Below, in pieces: positions 53,704-61,066 of a DNA stretch of 64,000 nucleotides. The notes under the pieces were generated by a model, which saw only the letters and a program-made list of their open reading frames with translations, searched no databases and was not told the DNA's origin. A program made the position numbers and the translations under genes. Source of the stretch: an uncultured Pelagibacteraceae bacterium (lineage in GTDB: Bacteria > Pseudomonadota > Alphaproteobacteria > Pelagibacterales > Pelagibacteraceae); assembly GCA_902566315.1 (NCBI GenBank), contig CACFIL010000002.1:62001-126000 (forward strand), given 5' to 3'. Numbering within the stretch: the stretch's first letter is position 1; every line of letters begins with the position of its first letter.

Positions 53704-54026
53704 ACCGCAAAACTATTTAATGTAGCCAAAATTATAGCAGATAATACAGTTGGATAAACTAAATTTCTCTTTGTTACATAAAAAATTAATATTGATAACA
53801 ATATTACTGTTATCCTTAAAATATAATTCACATCAGAGAGATCGCCTGAGGGAAAAATTAGCATTCTTGAAATTAAAGCTGCAAGTGTTGAATATGCAAC
53901 ACAATTAAACCATTTATAAATTTTAGAAGTTTCAACAATTTTTTCTGAGGTAAAAGCACCGAGAAATCTTGATATATATGTTGCAAAAGAAGTTACTAAA
54001 ATTATTAAAATAATATTAGTTGCCAT
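53700..54026 (-). CDS. azlD: AzlD-family branched-chain amino acid exporter subunit
   Basis: A 108-residue inner-membrane protein with four hydrophobic segments, matching AzlD length and pattern (TYISRFLGAFTSEK near the N-terminus; LIFPSGDL between segments). AzlD works with AzlC to export branched-chain amino acids and their analogs. It overlaps the AzlC gene by 11 bases and the pentapeptide gene by four, so it is translationally coupled. Confidence 0.85.
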   Translation of the reverse strand: MATNIILIILVTSFATYISRFLGAFTSEKIVETSKIYKWFNCVAYSTLAALISRMLIFPSGDLSDVNYILRITVILLSILIFYVTKRNLVYPTVLSAIILATLNSFAV

Positions 54027-54720
54027 ATTTTTCTCCTATTAGATAAGCTGCTGTTCCAGCGACTACTCCTCCTATTAAAACACTCCATTCAGGAGATATA
54101 AAATAAAAAATTGGTCCCAGCATTGCTCCTAAAAGTATTGCTGATGAAAGTTGAATTGTTTTCATTACACCTATCATTGCACACATAAAATAAATTGGAT
54201 TTACAATTGTTAAACCAATTATCATATCTTTATTTAAAAAATCAGCAGCATAGTATCCTAATACTGTTGAAAAAATGGCAATCAACCAAGTTGCAGTCCC
54301 GATGCCAATCCAAAAATCAATTCTATAATTTTTCTCTATTTCCTCATAATTACTCTTTAAAATTAACCATGAAGAAACAGCAACAAAGTGACAAGATAAA
54401 TAATATTTCCAGCGTGGTTGACTTTCGTGTTTGAGTAAAGGCATTATCGAGACAGTCATTGGATATAGTCTAGAATTTACCAGCCATACTGCTAAAAAAA
54501 TGTTTATTAAAGAAGCTCCAATCAACATTGATTCTGCCATAACCAATGATCCTGGCAAAGCATAAGTTAAAAATGTAGAGAAGATACTTTCTTGAATTGT
54601 AAAACCTAAATTTTTTAGTAATGCTCCTATTGCAATAAAGCTAGCTCCAAGTGCAATTGCTGGACTGTCAAATTTTCTAGAACAGAGAACTCCTTTTAAA
54701 AAATATTTTGGGTTAATCAT
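54016..54720 (-). CDS. azlC: AzlC-family branched-chain amino acid exporter
   Basis: A 234-residue inner-membrane protein with about seven hydrophobic segments. LGASFIAIGALLKNLGF and STFLTYALPGSLVMAESM match the AzlC N-terminal signature, and WLVNSRLYPMTVSIMPLLK is the central one. It starts at the last base of the LivF stop, so it belongs to the Liv system 2 transcript. Import and export of the same class of amino acid in one transcript suggests an exchange or overflow function. Confidence 0.87.
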   Translation of the reverse strand: MINPKYFLKGVLCSRKFDSPAIALGASFIAIGALLKNLGFTIQESIFSTFLTYALPGSLVMAESMLIGASLINIFLAVWLVNSRLYPMTVSIMPLLKHESQPRWKYYLSCHFVAVSSWLILKSNYEEIEKNYRIDFWIGIGTATWLIAIFSTVLGYYAADFLNKDMIIGLTIVNPIYFMCAMIGVMKTIQLSSAILLGAMLGPIFYFISPEWSVLIGGVVAGTAAYLIGEKYGN

Positions 54721-55505
54721 TAACCACCCAGGAAAAGACGGCCAACATCTGGATTATTTAAAAGATCATCACCTTTACCTGCAATAGCTGTCTCGCCTGA
54801 AACTAAGACATAACCTATGTCTGCAAACTCTAAACCTTTCTTCGCATTTTGTTCAACTAATATGATTGTTTTTTTTTCATTTTTCTGAAGATCGTCTAAA
54901 ATCTCAAAAACCATTTGAATATATCTAGGCTCGAGTCCTATTGATGGTTCATCAACAAGCAAAATTGATGGTTTCATTACTAGAGCTCTAGAAATTTCCA
55001 AAAGTCTTCTTTCACCTCCAGATAACACTTTTGCTGGTTGATTTCTTCTATTTCTTAATCTTTCATACTTTTGTAGAACTCTCTCAGCCTCTTCAAAAGA
55101 CTCCTCAGTTTTATCTTTAATATATCCTCCCATTAGAAGGTTTTCTTCTACTGTCATATCCGGAAAAACTGAATTATCTTGGAGAATATAAGCTATTCCC
55201 TCTGATTTAAGTTTTTCAGCAGGAGTTAGATCAGTTATTTCTTTACCATCAATTTCTATCTTTCCTGTAAATATATTTGTAAAACCATAAATTGAGTGGA
55301 GTATTGTAGATTTTCCCGCTCCATTTGGCCCTATTAAACAAAGAGATTGGGCTTTGCTAACAAATAAATCAAAATTGTGAAGTATCTCCATTTTCCCGTA
55401 TCCAGCAGATAAACCTTTAATAGTTAAATGCACATTTTCTGCAGATAATTTTTGTAAATCTTCTGCATCGGGAGCCTTTCCTAAAACTTCATACTGATTT
55501 GCCAT
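54720..55505 (-). CDS. livF: Branched-chain amino acid-type ABC ATPase, LivF (system 2)
   Basis: A 261-residue LivF-type ATPase. A 30-residue N-terminal extension precedes GLSAGYGKMEILHNFD. Walker A GPNGAGKST is near residue 59, signature LSGGERRLLEISRAL near 163, Walker B ILLVDEPSIGLEP, and VEQNAKKGLEFAD follows. It ends with NNPDVGRLFLGG. It overlaps LivG by one base upstream and AzlC by one base downstream. Confidence 0.91.
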   Translation of the reverse strand: MANQYEVLGKAPDAEDLQKLSAENVHLTIKGLSAGYGKMEILHNFDLFVSKAQSLCLIGPNGAGKSTILHSIYGFTNIFTGKIEIDGKEITDLTPAEKLKSEGIAYILQDNSVFPDMTVEENLLMGGYIKDKTEESFEEAERVLQKYERLRNRRNQPAKVLSGGERRLLEISRALVMKPSILLVDEPSIGLEPRYIQMVFEILDDLQKNEKKTIILVEQNAKKGLEFADIGYVLVSGETAIAGKGDDLLNNPDVGRLFLGG

Positions 55506-56245
55506 TATTGTGCTCCTAGATATGCATCTATTACGCGCTTATCATTTTTAATTTCGTCTGGTGTACCATTTGCTAGCATTTTACCATGTGCTAAACAGAA
55601 TATACTTTCAGCAAGTTGCATGATCACTCTCATATTATGTTCAATAACAAGAAGTGTAATTCCAAATTCTTGATTGACTTTAATTAGTCTGTCTATGATC
55701 CCATTGATCAAAGTAGGATTAATTCCTGCAGTTGGTTCATCTAGTAAAAGCATTTCAGGCTCATTCATTAATGCCATTGCAAGCTCTAATAATTTCTGTT
55801 GACCAAATGATAAATCTCCAGCTCTTAATTTTCTTTTTTGATATAATCCTACAAAATTTAATAAATTTTCAGCTTTATCTGTAAGATCTTGGGGAATTTG
55901 AGAAAATATTGAAATTAAACTTTCATCACTCGCTTTATGGCTTATGAGCATATTATCTACACAGTTTAATTTTCCATATATTCTTGTTTGTTGAAAAGTT
56001 CTAAGCAAACCAAGTTTAGCAATTATAGGAACGGGTAGTTCAGAAACTTCTTTACCATTGAATTTTATAGAACCTTGATCAATTGGGTATGTTCCAACTA
56101 TAGAATTAAATAATGTTGTTTTGCCAGATCCATTTGGACCTATTAAACCAACAATTTTCCCTTTTTCAACAGACATAGAAATATCAACATTTGCTTTTAC
56201 ACCTCCAAAAGACTTACTAACATTATTTACTTCTAAAATACTCAT
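55505..56245 (-). CDS. livG: Branched-chain amino acid-type ABC ATPase, LivG (system 2)
   Basis: A 246-residue LivG-type ATPase. Walker A GPNGSGKTT is at about 36-44, signature DLSFGQQKLLELAMAL (Phe for the second Gly of LSGGQ, a common LivG variant), Walker B EMLLLDEPTAGINP and the switch His in VIEHNMRVI. The end KRVIDAYLGAQ is typical. It overlaps LivM by four bases. Confidence 0.91.
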   Translation of the reverse strand: MSILEVNNVSKSFGGVKANVDISMSVEKGKIVGLIGPNGSGKTTLFNSIVGTYPIDQGSIKFNGKEVSELPVPIIAKLGLLRTFQQTRIYGKLNCVDNMLISHKASDESLISIFSQIPQDLTDKAENLLNFVGLYQKRKLRAGDLSFGQQKLLELAMALMNEPEMLLLDEPTAGINPTLINGIIDRLIKVNQEFGITLLVIEHNMRVIMQLAESIFCLAHGKMLANGTPDEIKNDKRVIDAYLGAQ

Positions 56246-57294
56246 TTGAGCTGAACCTGTGCCTTTCGGTCAGCCTCGTCCACAACTTCTCCAAACCTCT
56301 CAGGATATTTTTCTCTTAACCATCCCATAATTCCTTCTGGGAAATAAATTACAATTACTACAATTAAAACTCCAAGGGCAACATACTGCCATCCAAGGAA
56401 GAATGTCCAAAAACCCTCTTTAAATATATGAAACAATGTTGCACCAATTACAGGTCCCCATAAAGTTCCTTTACCACCTAATATAGCCATCAAAACCATA
56501 AATACTCCCATTTCTCTTCCATCAAATGCTACATCTGTGGAGTCAATATAACCAACTAATCCCCCCATAATTCCTCCAGCTAATCCACAAAAGAATGCTG
56601 ATATCATCCAACCAATAATTTTATATTTCATAGTTTGGATTCCCATTGCCTCAGCTTTATCTTCATTGTCCCTAATTGCATTCAGAACTAATTTAAATCG
56701 TGTTGAGTAAATTGCTTTAACTGCAAGAAATGTAAATATTAAAACTATAAAACTACAAAAATAGAAAAACTCTCCTCTTGCCTCTAACCTATCAACATTT
56801 GGAAATGGAGGAGTTGTGAATCCTTGTCCAGCGCCAATTATTTCTATTCCACCAGAAATTTCTCCAGCTGCAACTCCTAATCCTAAAGTGCAAATTGCAA
56901 AATAATGTCCTCTCAAACCTAAAATTGAATAACCAATTAAACCAGCAACAATTGCTGGAACTATAGCTGCAACCGCTAAGCCAAATGCAAATCCTTGGAA
57001 GAATTGTGCGGGAGTATGAACAAATGTCTTTTCTCCTCCTCCTTCTGTCCATTCTCCCAATGGAAAAAACATTCCAACCTGTACTGAAGCACACAAATAC
57101 ATTCCCAAACCATAGAAAAGAATATTTCCAAAAGTGTTATAACCCATTTCCCCACCTTGCACATTCCAAGTGATTGCAAGAATAATTAAGATACAAAGAA
57201 TTGATAACTGAACCTTAAATGCAGGAAATACAAATGGTGCTGCTAATCCAAATATTAGAATTGCTAAATAAATAATTAAATTATTTTTGATCAT
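56242..57294 (-). CDS. livM: Branched-chain amino acid-type ABC permease, LivM (system 2)
   Basis: A 350-residue permease with about eight to ten hydrophobic segments. VQGGEMGYNTFGNILFYGLG, LRGHYFAICTLGLGVAAGEI and NAIRDNEDKAEAMGIQTMKY (coupling loop) are LivM landmarks, with MAILGGKGTLWGPVIGATLF near the end. Its ATG lies inside the last codons of the small upstream gene (14-base overlap). Together with LivH (57460-58353) it forms the channel of system 2. Confidence 0.9.
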   Translation of the reverse strand: MIKNNLIIYLAILIFGLAAPFVFPAFKVQLSILCILIILAITWNVQGGEMGYNTFGNILFYGLGMYLCASVQVGMFFPLGEWTEGGGEKTFVHTPAQFFQGFAFGLAVAAIVPAIVAGLIGYSILGLRGHYFAICTLGLGVAAGEISGGIEIIGAGQGFTTPPFPNVDRLEARGEFFYFCSFIVLIFTFLAVKAIYSTRFKLVLNAIRDNEDKAEAMGIQTMKYKIIGWMISAFFCGLAGGIMGGLVGYIDSTDVAFDGREMGVFMVLMAILGGKGTLWGPVIGATLFHIFKEGFWTFFLGWQYVALGVLIVVIVIYFPEGIMGWLREKYPERFGEVVDEADRKAQVQLK

Positions 57295-57463
57295 ATAAGT
57301 TTTTTATTTTATCTCTAAATAATTGATTAACTGTAAAATAGTGTCCATTCTCCTCATGAATAGTTGATCCACTATCATGAAACTCGTCTAGATGTTTTTT
57401 AAATTTGTCAATATCTACCTCGATATTATTCCCTTGGTCATCAGTAATCTTAACTTTCCTCAT
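57281..57463 (-). CDS. Small hypothetical protein between LivH and LivM
   Basis: A 60-residue soluble, charged protein with no signal peptide or membrane segment. MRKVKITDDQGNNIEVDIDK looks like a beta hairpin, and the C-terminal half (YFTVNQLFRDKIKNLYDQK) is likely helical. It overlaps LivH by four bases (ATGA type) and LivM by 14, so coding is well supported by coupling on both sides. I do not recognise the family. Position suggests a regulatory or assembly factor of the permease, but that is inference. Confidence 0.72.
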   Translation of the reverse strand: MRKVKITDDQGNNIEVDIDKFKKHLDEFHDSGSTIHEENGHYFTVNQLFRDKIKNLYDQK

Positions 57464-58353
57464 TTTAAATATTCTCTTTTTCTTGAAAGTTTAAATCTTC
57501 TGTAAACTAAAATTAAAACTAACAGCAAGAACACAGAACCAATTCTAAATTCTGTTCCTAAAATATAATCTGCAAATTCCTCAAATACACCTAAACCCAT
57601 ACCTGACATTGCAACACCAGGCAGATTTCCTAAGCCTGCAACAATAACAATCATGAAAGATCTAATTGTGTAAGGAAGTCCCATGTATGGGTGTATTGTG
57701 AATGTTATTGAAATTAAAGCACCAGCAACACCACACAATGCAGCATTAATTCCAAAAGTTGCAGCATAAACTTTCTCAGTATCTACACCTAAAATCTTGG
57801 CTGCTCTTGCGTTTTGAGCTGTAGCTCTAATAGCCCGTCCAAGCTTAGATTTTTTCATATAAACTACTAATCCGATAGCAAAAACAATACTTATAAATGC
57901 TGAGAATATTTTCGAATTCGGCAATGTTACTGAGTTATCAAATAACATTGTCGTTCCATATCCTGAATTTGCAAGGACGACATCCGCACCAAATGCAAAG
58001 TTCATTAATTGCATAAATAATATGCTTATTCCAAAAGTTGCTAAAATCGAAATGAATAAATCTCTATCAACTACTTTATTTATCACTAATTTATAAATTA
58101 CTACTCCAACAAAATACATTATTATTGGTGAAACTATTACTCCCCACCCGGGATGAATTCCATACAGATACATAAAATATGCAATGTATCCTCCTAAAAT
58201 AACTAAATCACCTTGCGCAATATTAATTATATTCATAACTCCCCATTGGAGAGCCATTCCATAAGCGATTAACGCAAATAAAATTCCAAGTAACAAACCA
58301 TCTAGTACAGCTTGTAAAGTTAACATTGGAACTTGGAAAATTAAAAAATCCAT
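57460..58353 (-). CDS. livH: Branched-chain amino acid-type ABC permease, LivH (system 2)
   Basis: A 297-residue permease. GLLLGILFALIAYGMALQWG then NIINIAQGDLVILGGYIAY is the LivH opening; RAIRATAQNARAAKILGVDT is the coupling loop and IVAGLGNLPGVAMSGMGLGV a late conserved segment. It follows the terminator hairpin after the binding-protein gene by 25 bases, so it depends on read-through or a weak internal promoter. Confidence 0.91.
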   Translation of the reverse strand: MDFLIFQVPMLTLQAVLDGLLLGILFALIAYGMALQWGVMNIINIAQGDLVILGGYIAYFMYLYGIHPGWGVIVSPIIMYFVGVVIYKLVINKVVDRDLFISILATFGISILFMQLMNFAFGADVVLANSGYGTTMLFDNSVTLPNSKIFSAFISIVFAIGLVVYMKKSKLGRAIRATAQNARAAKILGVDTEKVYAATFGINAALCGVAGALISITFTIHPYMGLPYTIRSFMIVIVAGLGNLPGVAMSGMGLGVFEEFADYILGTEFRIGSVFLLLVLILVYRRFKLSRKREYLK

Positions 58354-58378
58354 AAACTCTAAATGCTATATAAAAAAA

Positions 58379-58400
58379 AGCCCCCTATTGCTAGGGGGCT
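58379..58400 (-). terminator. Intrinsic terminator/attenuator between livK and livH (system 2)
   Basis: On the minus strand AGCCCCCTA, loop GCAA, TAGGGGGCT form a perfect 9-bp stem (58392-58400 with 58379-58387), followed by a run of eight T (58379-58372). It lies 14 bases after the binding-protein stop and just before the permease gene, the same layout as the hairpin at 3818-3848. Confidence 0.93.
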
Positions 58401-58414
58401 AACGTTATTTTTTA

Positions 58415-59653
58415 TTATCTTTCAGACCACTTAGGAATTGGGTGAATTAATTCTGCTGAGGCCCATTTTAATGGAGCTACAACTTTATTTTCACATTTTC
58501 CTGCATCATCACACATAACTTGAAATAATACCATTGGCTTATCAACGTTTTGACCACCTTCAGCAAATTTTATGTTTCCATAAAAAGTTTGCATATTAGT
58601 ATCTGCAAGTGCATCTCTGACTTTCTTTTGATCAAAAGAATTTGCTCTTTCAAATGCATCTTTGAAAACTAATAAAGCAGCTGATGATTCTGCTGATTGA
58701 TATGGCGGATCATAACCAAATAATTTCTCAAAGTCTGCAGCATATGTCATACCATCTTTGAAGAAATCATCTTTATAAGTTAATGTTTTGTGCCATTGAG
58801 ATGCACATAAAGCATACTGTGAGTTCTTTCCGTGTTGCTTAGATAATTTAGCAGCATCACAGTGTGTCATTGCAAGCATAGGTACATCAACTTTCATTTC
58901 AGCAATTTGCCTAATAGCAGTTAAAGCACCTTTTGTGTGTCCAGATACAACTAAAACATCTGGTTTAACAGCTTTAACTTTTGCTAAAGTTGCAGCCATG
59001 TCATTTAGCTCTTTTGGAAGTTTATCATCGATTATAATTTTAGATCCAGTTCTCTCTGCAGCATCTAAAATACCTAATCTAACGTCTTGTGAGAATGCAT
59101 CTTGCTCAAAAGCTTGTGCTATTCTTACACCTTTTCCACCGTTTAACTCTACAGCTGTTTCAATCGCAACATCTAAATATAAGTTCGCTGGCGCAAGCAC
59201 TGCAAATAAATATTTATATCCTTTTGTAAACAAAGATCTTGATGCACCATTAGCTTCTACCATTGGAACACCATATTTCTCAGTTACAGGTGCAATTGCT
59301 TTCGTTAAACCTGAACTATAAGGTCCAAGCATAAACTCAACACCATCTTGTGAAATTAATCTTTCTGCAAGTTGCGCTGCTCTTTTAGGATTTGACTCAT
59401 CATCATAATAAATAATATCAAACTTGTAAGTTTTTCCTCCAACTTTAATACCACCCATGTCGTTAATTCTATCAACGGCCATATTGTAACCATTTTGAGT
59501 ATGAACTCCATTAGATGAATATTTTCCAGTTAAAGAAATTGCAGCACCTAAAATAATTTTATCTCCAACAACTTTTGCTAAAGAAGCAACTGAAGTTGAG
59601 AATAAAATTGCTATTGCAGAAACAAATGTAATTATAATGTTTTTAATTTTCAT
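58415..59653 (-). CDS. livK: Branched-chain amino acid-type ABC transporter substrate-binding protein (system 2)
   Basis: A 412-residue periplasmic binding protein of the type I (Leu/amide) family. The signal peptide spans about 26 residues (ending VASLA). LGAAISLTGKYSSNGVHTQN is the ligand-binding opening, and AERLISQDGVEFMLGPYSSG is a conserved helix-strand. GAGGAGA gives a strong ribosome site before the ATG. It leads the long minus-strand run, with a terminator right after it. Unlike the livK at 45756, it has four cysteines near the C-terminus (HCDAA, LCASQ, MCDDAGKCE). Ligand unknown within amino acids and amides. Confidence 0.91.
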   Translation of the reverse strand: MKIKNIIITFVSAIAILFSTSVASLAKVVGDKIILGAAISLTGKYSSNGVHTQNGYNMAVDRINDMGGIKVGGKTYKFDIIYYDDESNPKRAAQLAERLISQDGVEFMLGPYSSGLTKAIAPVTEKYGVPMVEANGASRSLFTKGYKYLFAVLAPANLYLDVAIETAVELNGGKGVRIAQAFEQDAFSQDVRLGILDAAERTGSKIIIDDKLPKELNDMAATLAKVKAVKPDVLVVSGHTKGALTAIRQIAEMKVDVPMLAMTHCDAAKLSKQHGKNSQYALCASQWHKTLTYKDDFFKDGMTYAADFEKLFGYDPPYQSAESSAALLVFKDAFERANSFDQKKVRDALADTNMQTFYGNIKFAEGGQNVDKPMVLFQVMCDDAGKCENKVVAPLKWASAELIHPIPKWSER

Positions 59654-59746
59654 TTATCTCCTCTTTTATTATTAATTAATTAATTTAAGCCCTATTTAAC
59701 TAAGAAATTAATTTTTTTTCAAGTAACAGTAGTATCGCATTAACGC

Positions 59747-60361
59747 CTAATATTGTTGCATAAATGCAATTATGCCTGCTATTACTATTAAAACGCACGC
59801 AGAAATTGTGTTTATAACTTTTGCGTTAGCTTTAACCCAAATAATCATTTTATTTGCTAGAATTGCATAACCGACTAAAGATAAAAAATCTAAAATTACG
59901 TATGTTGTTATTAGAATAATAAATTGAACGACATAATTAGAGCTAAAATCAATAAATTGTGGAAAAATAAATGGAAAAAACATCCAAGCCTTAGGACTTG
60001 TTCCGGCAACTAAAAAGCCATCTTTATAAAAAGAAAAAAAACTTTTTTCAGATTTTTCATCAGAATTTATACTTTTTGGTCGGGATTTATAAATATCATA
60101 AGCAAGATATAGAATATAAATTATTCCTACCCACTTAAATGTATTAAGCAATTTAGGATTATCTGAAATAAATGAACCAATAACAAATATAACAAGAGTT
60201 GCTTGAATAATATTTGCAGTAACATCTCCTAATGCTGTCCATACGCATTTCTTAACACCATAATTCATTGAATATGAAATGATTACAATCCTTGGTGTTC
60301 CAGGAGTAATAAACATAAAGAGAATAATTTGTAGAAAAAGGAAATAGTTTAATGGGAGCAT
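59747..60361 (-). CDS. LysE/RhtB-family exporter
   Basis: A 204-residue inner-membrane protein with six hydrophobic segments. IILFMFITPGTPRIVIISYS replaces the usual TPGP motif of RhtB/LysE proteins, and FLVAGTSPKAWMFFPFIFPQF is the second signature. Members export amino acids and their derivatives. The ATG sits at the very edge of a large inverted repeat (60361-60418), which suggests regulation of this gene through DNA or RNA structure. It is a single gene, divergent from the DUF2805 gene. Confidence 0.86.
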   Translation of the reverse strand: MLPLNYFLFLQIILFMFITPGTPRIVIISYSMNYGVKKCVWTALGDVTANIIQATLVIFVIGSFISDNPKLLNTFKWVGIIYILYLAYDIYKSRPKSINSDEKSEKSFFSFYKDGFLVAGTSPKAWMFFPFIFPQFIDFSSNYVVQFIILITTYVILDFLSLVGYAILANKMIIWVKANAKVINTISACVLIVIAGIIAFMQQY

Positions 60362-60418
60362 TTTAGGATAGTCCTAAAAAACCGGGAGCTAAAGATGGCT
60401 AGATAGGACTATCTAAAA
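60361..60418. promoter_or_regulatory. Large inverted repeat abutting the LysE start
   Basis: TTTTA-g-GATAGTCCTA (60361-60376) pairs with TAGGACTATC-TAAAA (60404-60418): fifteen base pairs with one bulged G and a 27-base loop. Each arm is itself a short dyad (TAGGA-TAG-TCCTA and TAGATAG-GA-CTATCTA). This is either a double operator for a regulator or a hairpin in the lysE leader transcript. The structure is seen directly; the role is inferred. Confidence 0.6.
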
Positions 60419-60433
60419 GTGATAATATCATAG

Positions 60434-60457
60434 GCATTAAAATTTGCATTAAAATTT
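60434..60457. repeat. Tandem 12-base repeat, two exact copies
   Basis: GCATTAAAATTT occurs twice back to back, 24 bases before the DUF2805 start codon and just beyond the inverted repeat. Two exact copies in phase with one helical turn could be a regulator binding site. Confidence 0.5.
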
Positions 60458-60481
60458 ATTTAAAGTTTTGCTGAAAAATCT

Positions 60482-60781
60482 ATGAAAAAAAGTCACAGGC
60501 CTACAACCAAAGTCAAAAATCCTGAGCCAAAACCAGGAAGTCCAGACTGGGTTATCTGGGCAGCATGGGCTGACAGAATTACATTTGAGGAGATAGAAAA
60601 AAAAACAGGCAAAACTGAATCTGATGTAATTAAGATAATGAGAAGAAGTCTTAAACCTTCATCTTTTAGGTTATGGAGAAAAAGAGTAAATTCACAAAGT
60701 ATTAAACATAGAAAAAAATTTGAATATTCAAGAAAACAAATAAGAGTAAAAATTAAGAAAAATGAAATTCTTAACTGGTAA
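60482..60781 (+). CDS. DUF2805 (TIGR03643) family protein
   Basis: A 99-residue basic protein. SPDWVIWAAWADRITFEEIE, TGKTESDVIKIMRRSLKPSS and FRLWRKRVN are the hallmark segments of the TIGR03643 family. The helical pattern and strong positive charge fit a small helix-turn-helix-like or nucleic-acid-binding protein, but the function is not established. It is followed after 28 bases by glutaredoxin. Confidence 0.88.
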   Translation: MKKSHRPTTKVKNPEPKPGSPDWVIWAAWADRITFEEIEKKTGKTESDVIKIMRRSLKPSSFRLWRKRVNSQSIKHRKKFEYSRKQIRVKIKKNEILNW

Positions 60782-60809
60782 ATTGTAAAAATATAATTAT
60801 ATCTAAAGT

Positions 60810-61064
60810 ATGAAAAGTATAACTATGTATTCGGGTCCAATGTGCGCCTTTTGTGATGCAGCAAAAAGATTGCTAAATAGAAATAATCTTGAATATAAAG
60901 TAATTGATGTATCGACTGGTCCAGATTTAAGAGATGAAATGATTAAAAAAGCAAATGGAAAACGTACAATTCCTCAAATCTTTTTTAACGATGAGCATAT
61001 TGGTGGATATCAAGAACTTAGAGATCTAGAAAAAAATGGTACTTTAGAAGATTCATTAAAGTAA
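60810..61064 (+). CDS. grxC: Glutaredoxin 3
   Basis: An 84-residue glutaredoxin, reducing disulfides with glutathione. The active site is C12-A-F-C15 (MCAFCDAAKRLL), where GrxC usually has CPYC. TIPQIFFNDEHIGGYQEL holds the cis-Pro and the glutathione-binding GG. Lack of Pro in the active site usually changes redox potential but not the fold. It converges on the DUF1479 gene with two bases between. Confidence 0.92.
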   Translation: MKSITMYSGPMCAFCDAAKRLLNRNNLEYKVIDVSTGPDLRDEMIKKANGKRTIPQIFFNDEHIGGYQELRDLEKNGTLEDSLK

Positions 61065-61066
61065 AT

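Noticed and set aside
56792..57179. Several open frames on both strands inside the livM gene.
   Set aside because: They are out-of-frame shadows of a well-supported membrane protein, with odd composition (Trp/Cys/Arg-rich) and no start signals.
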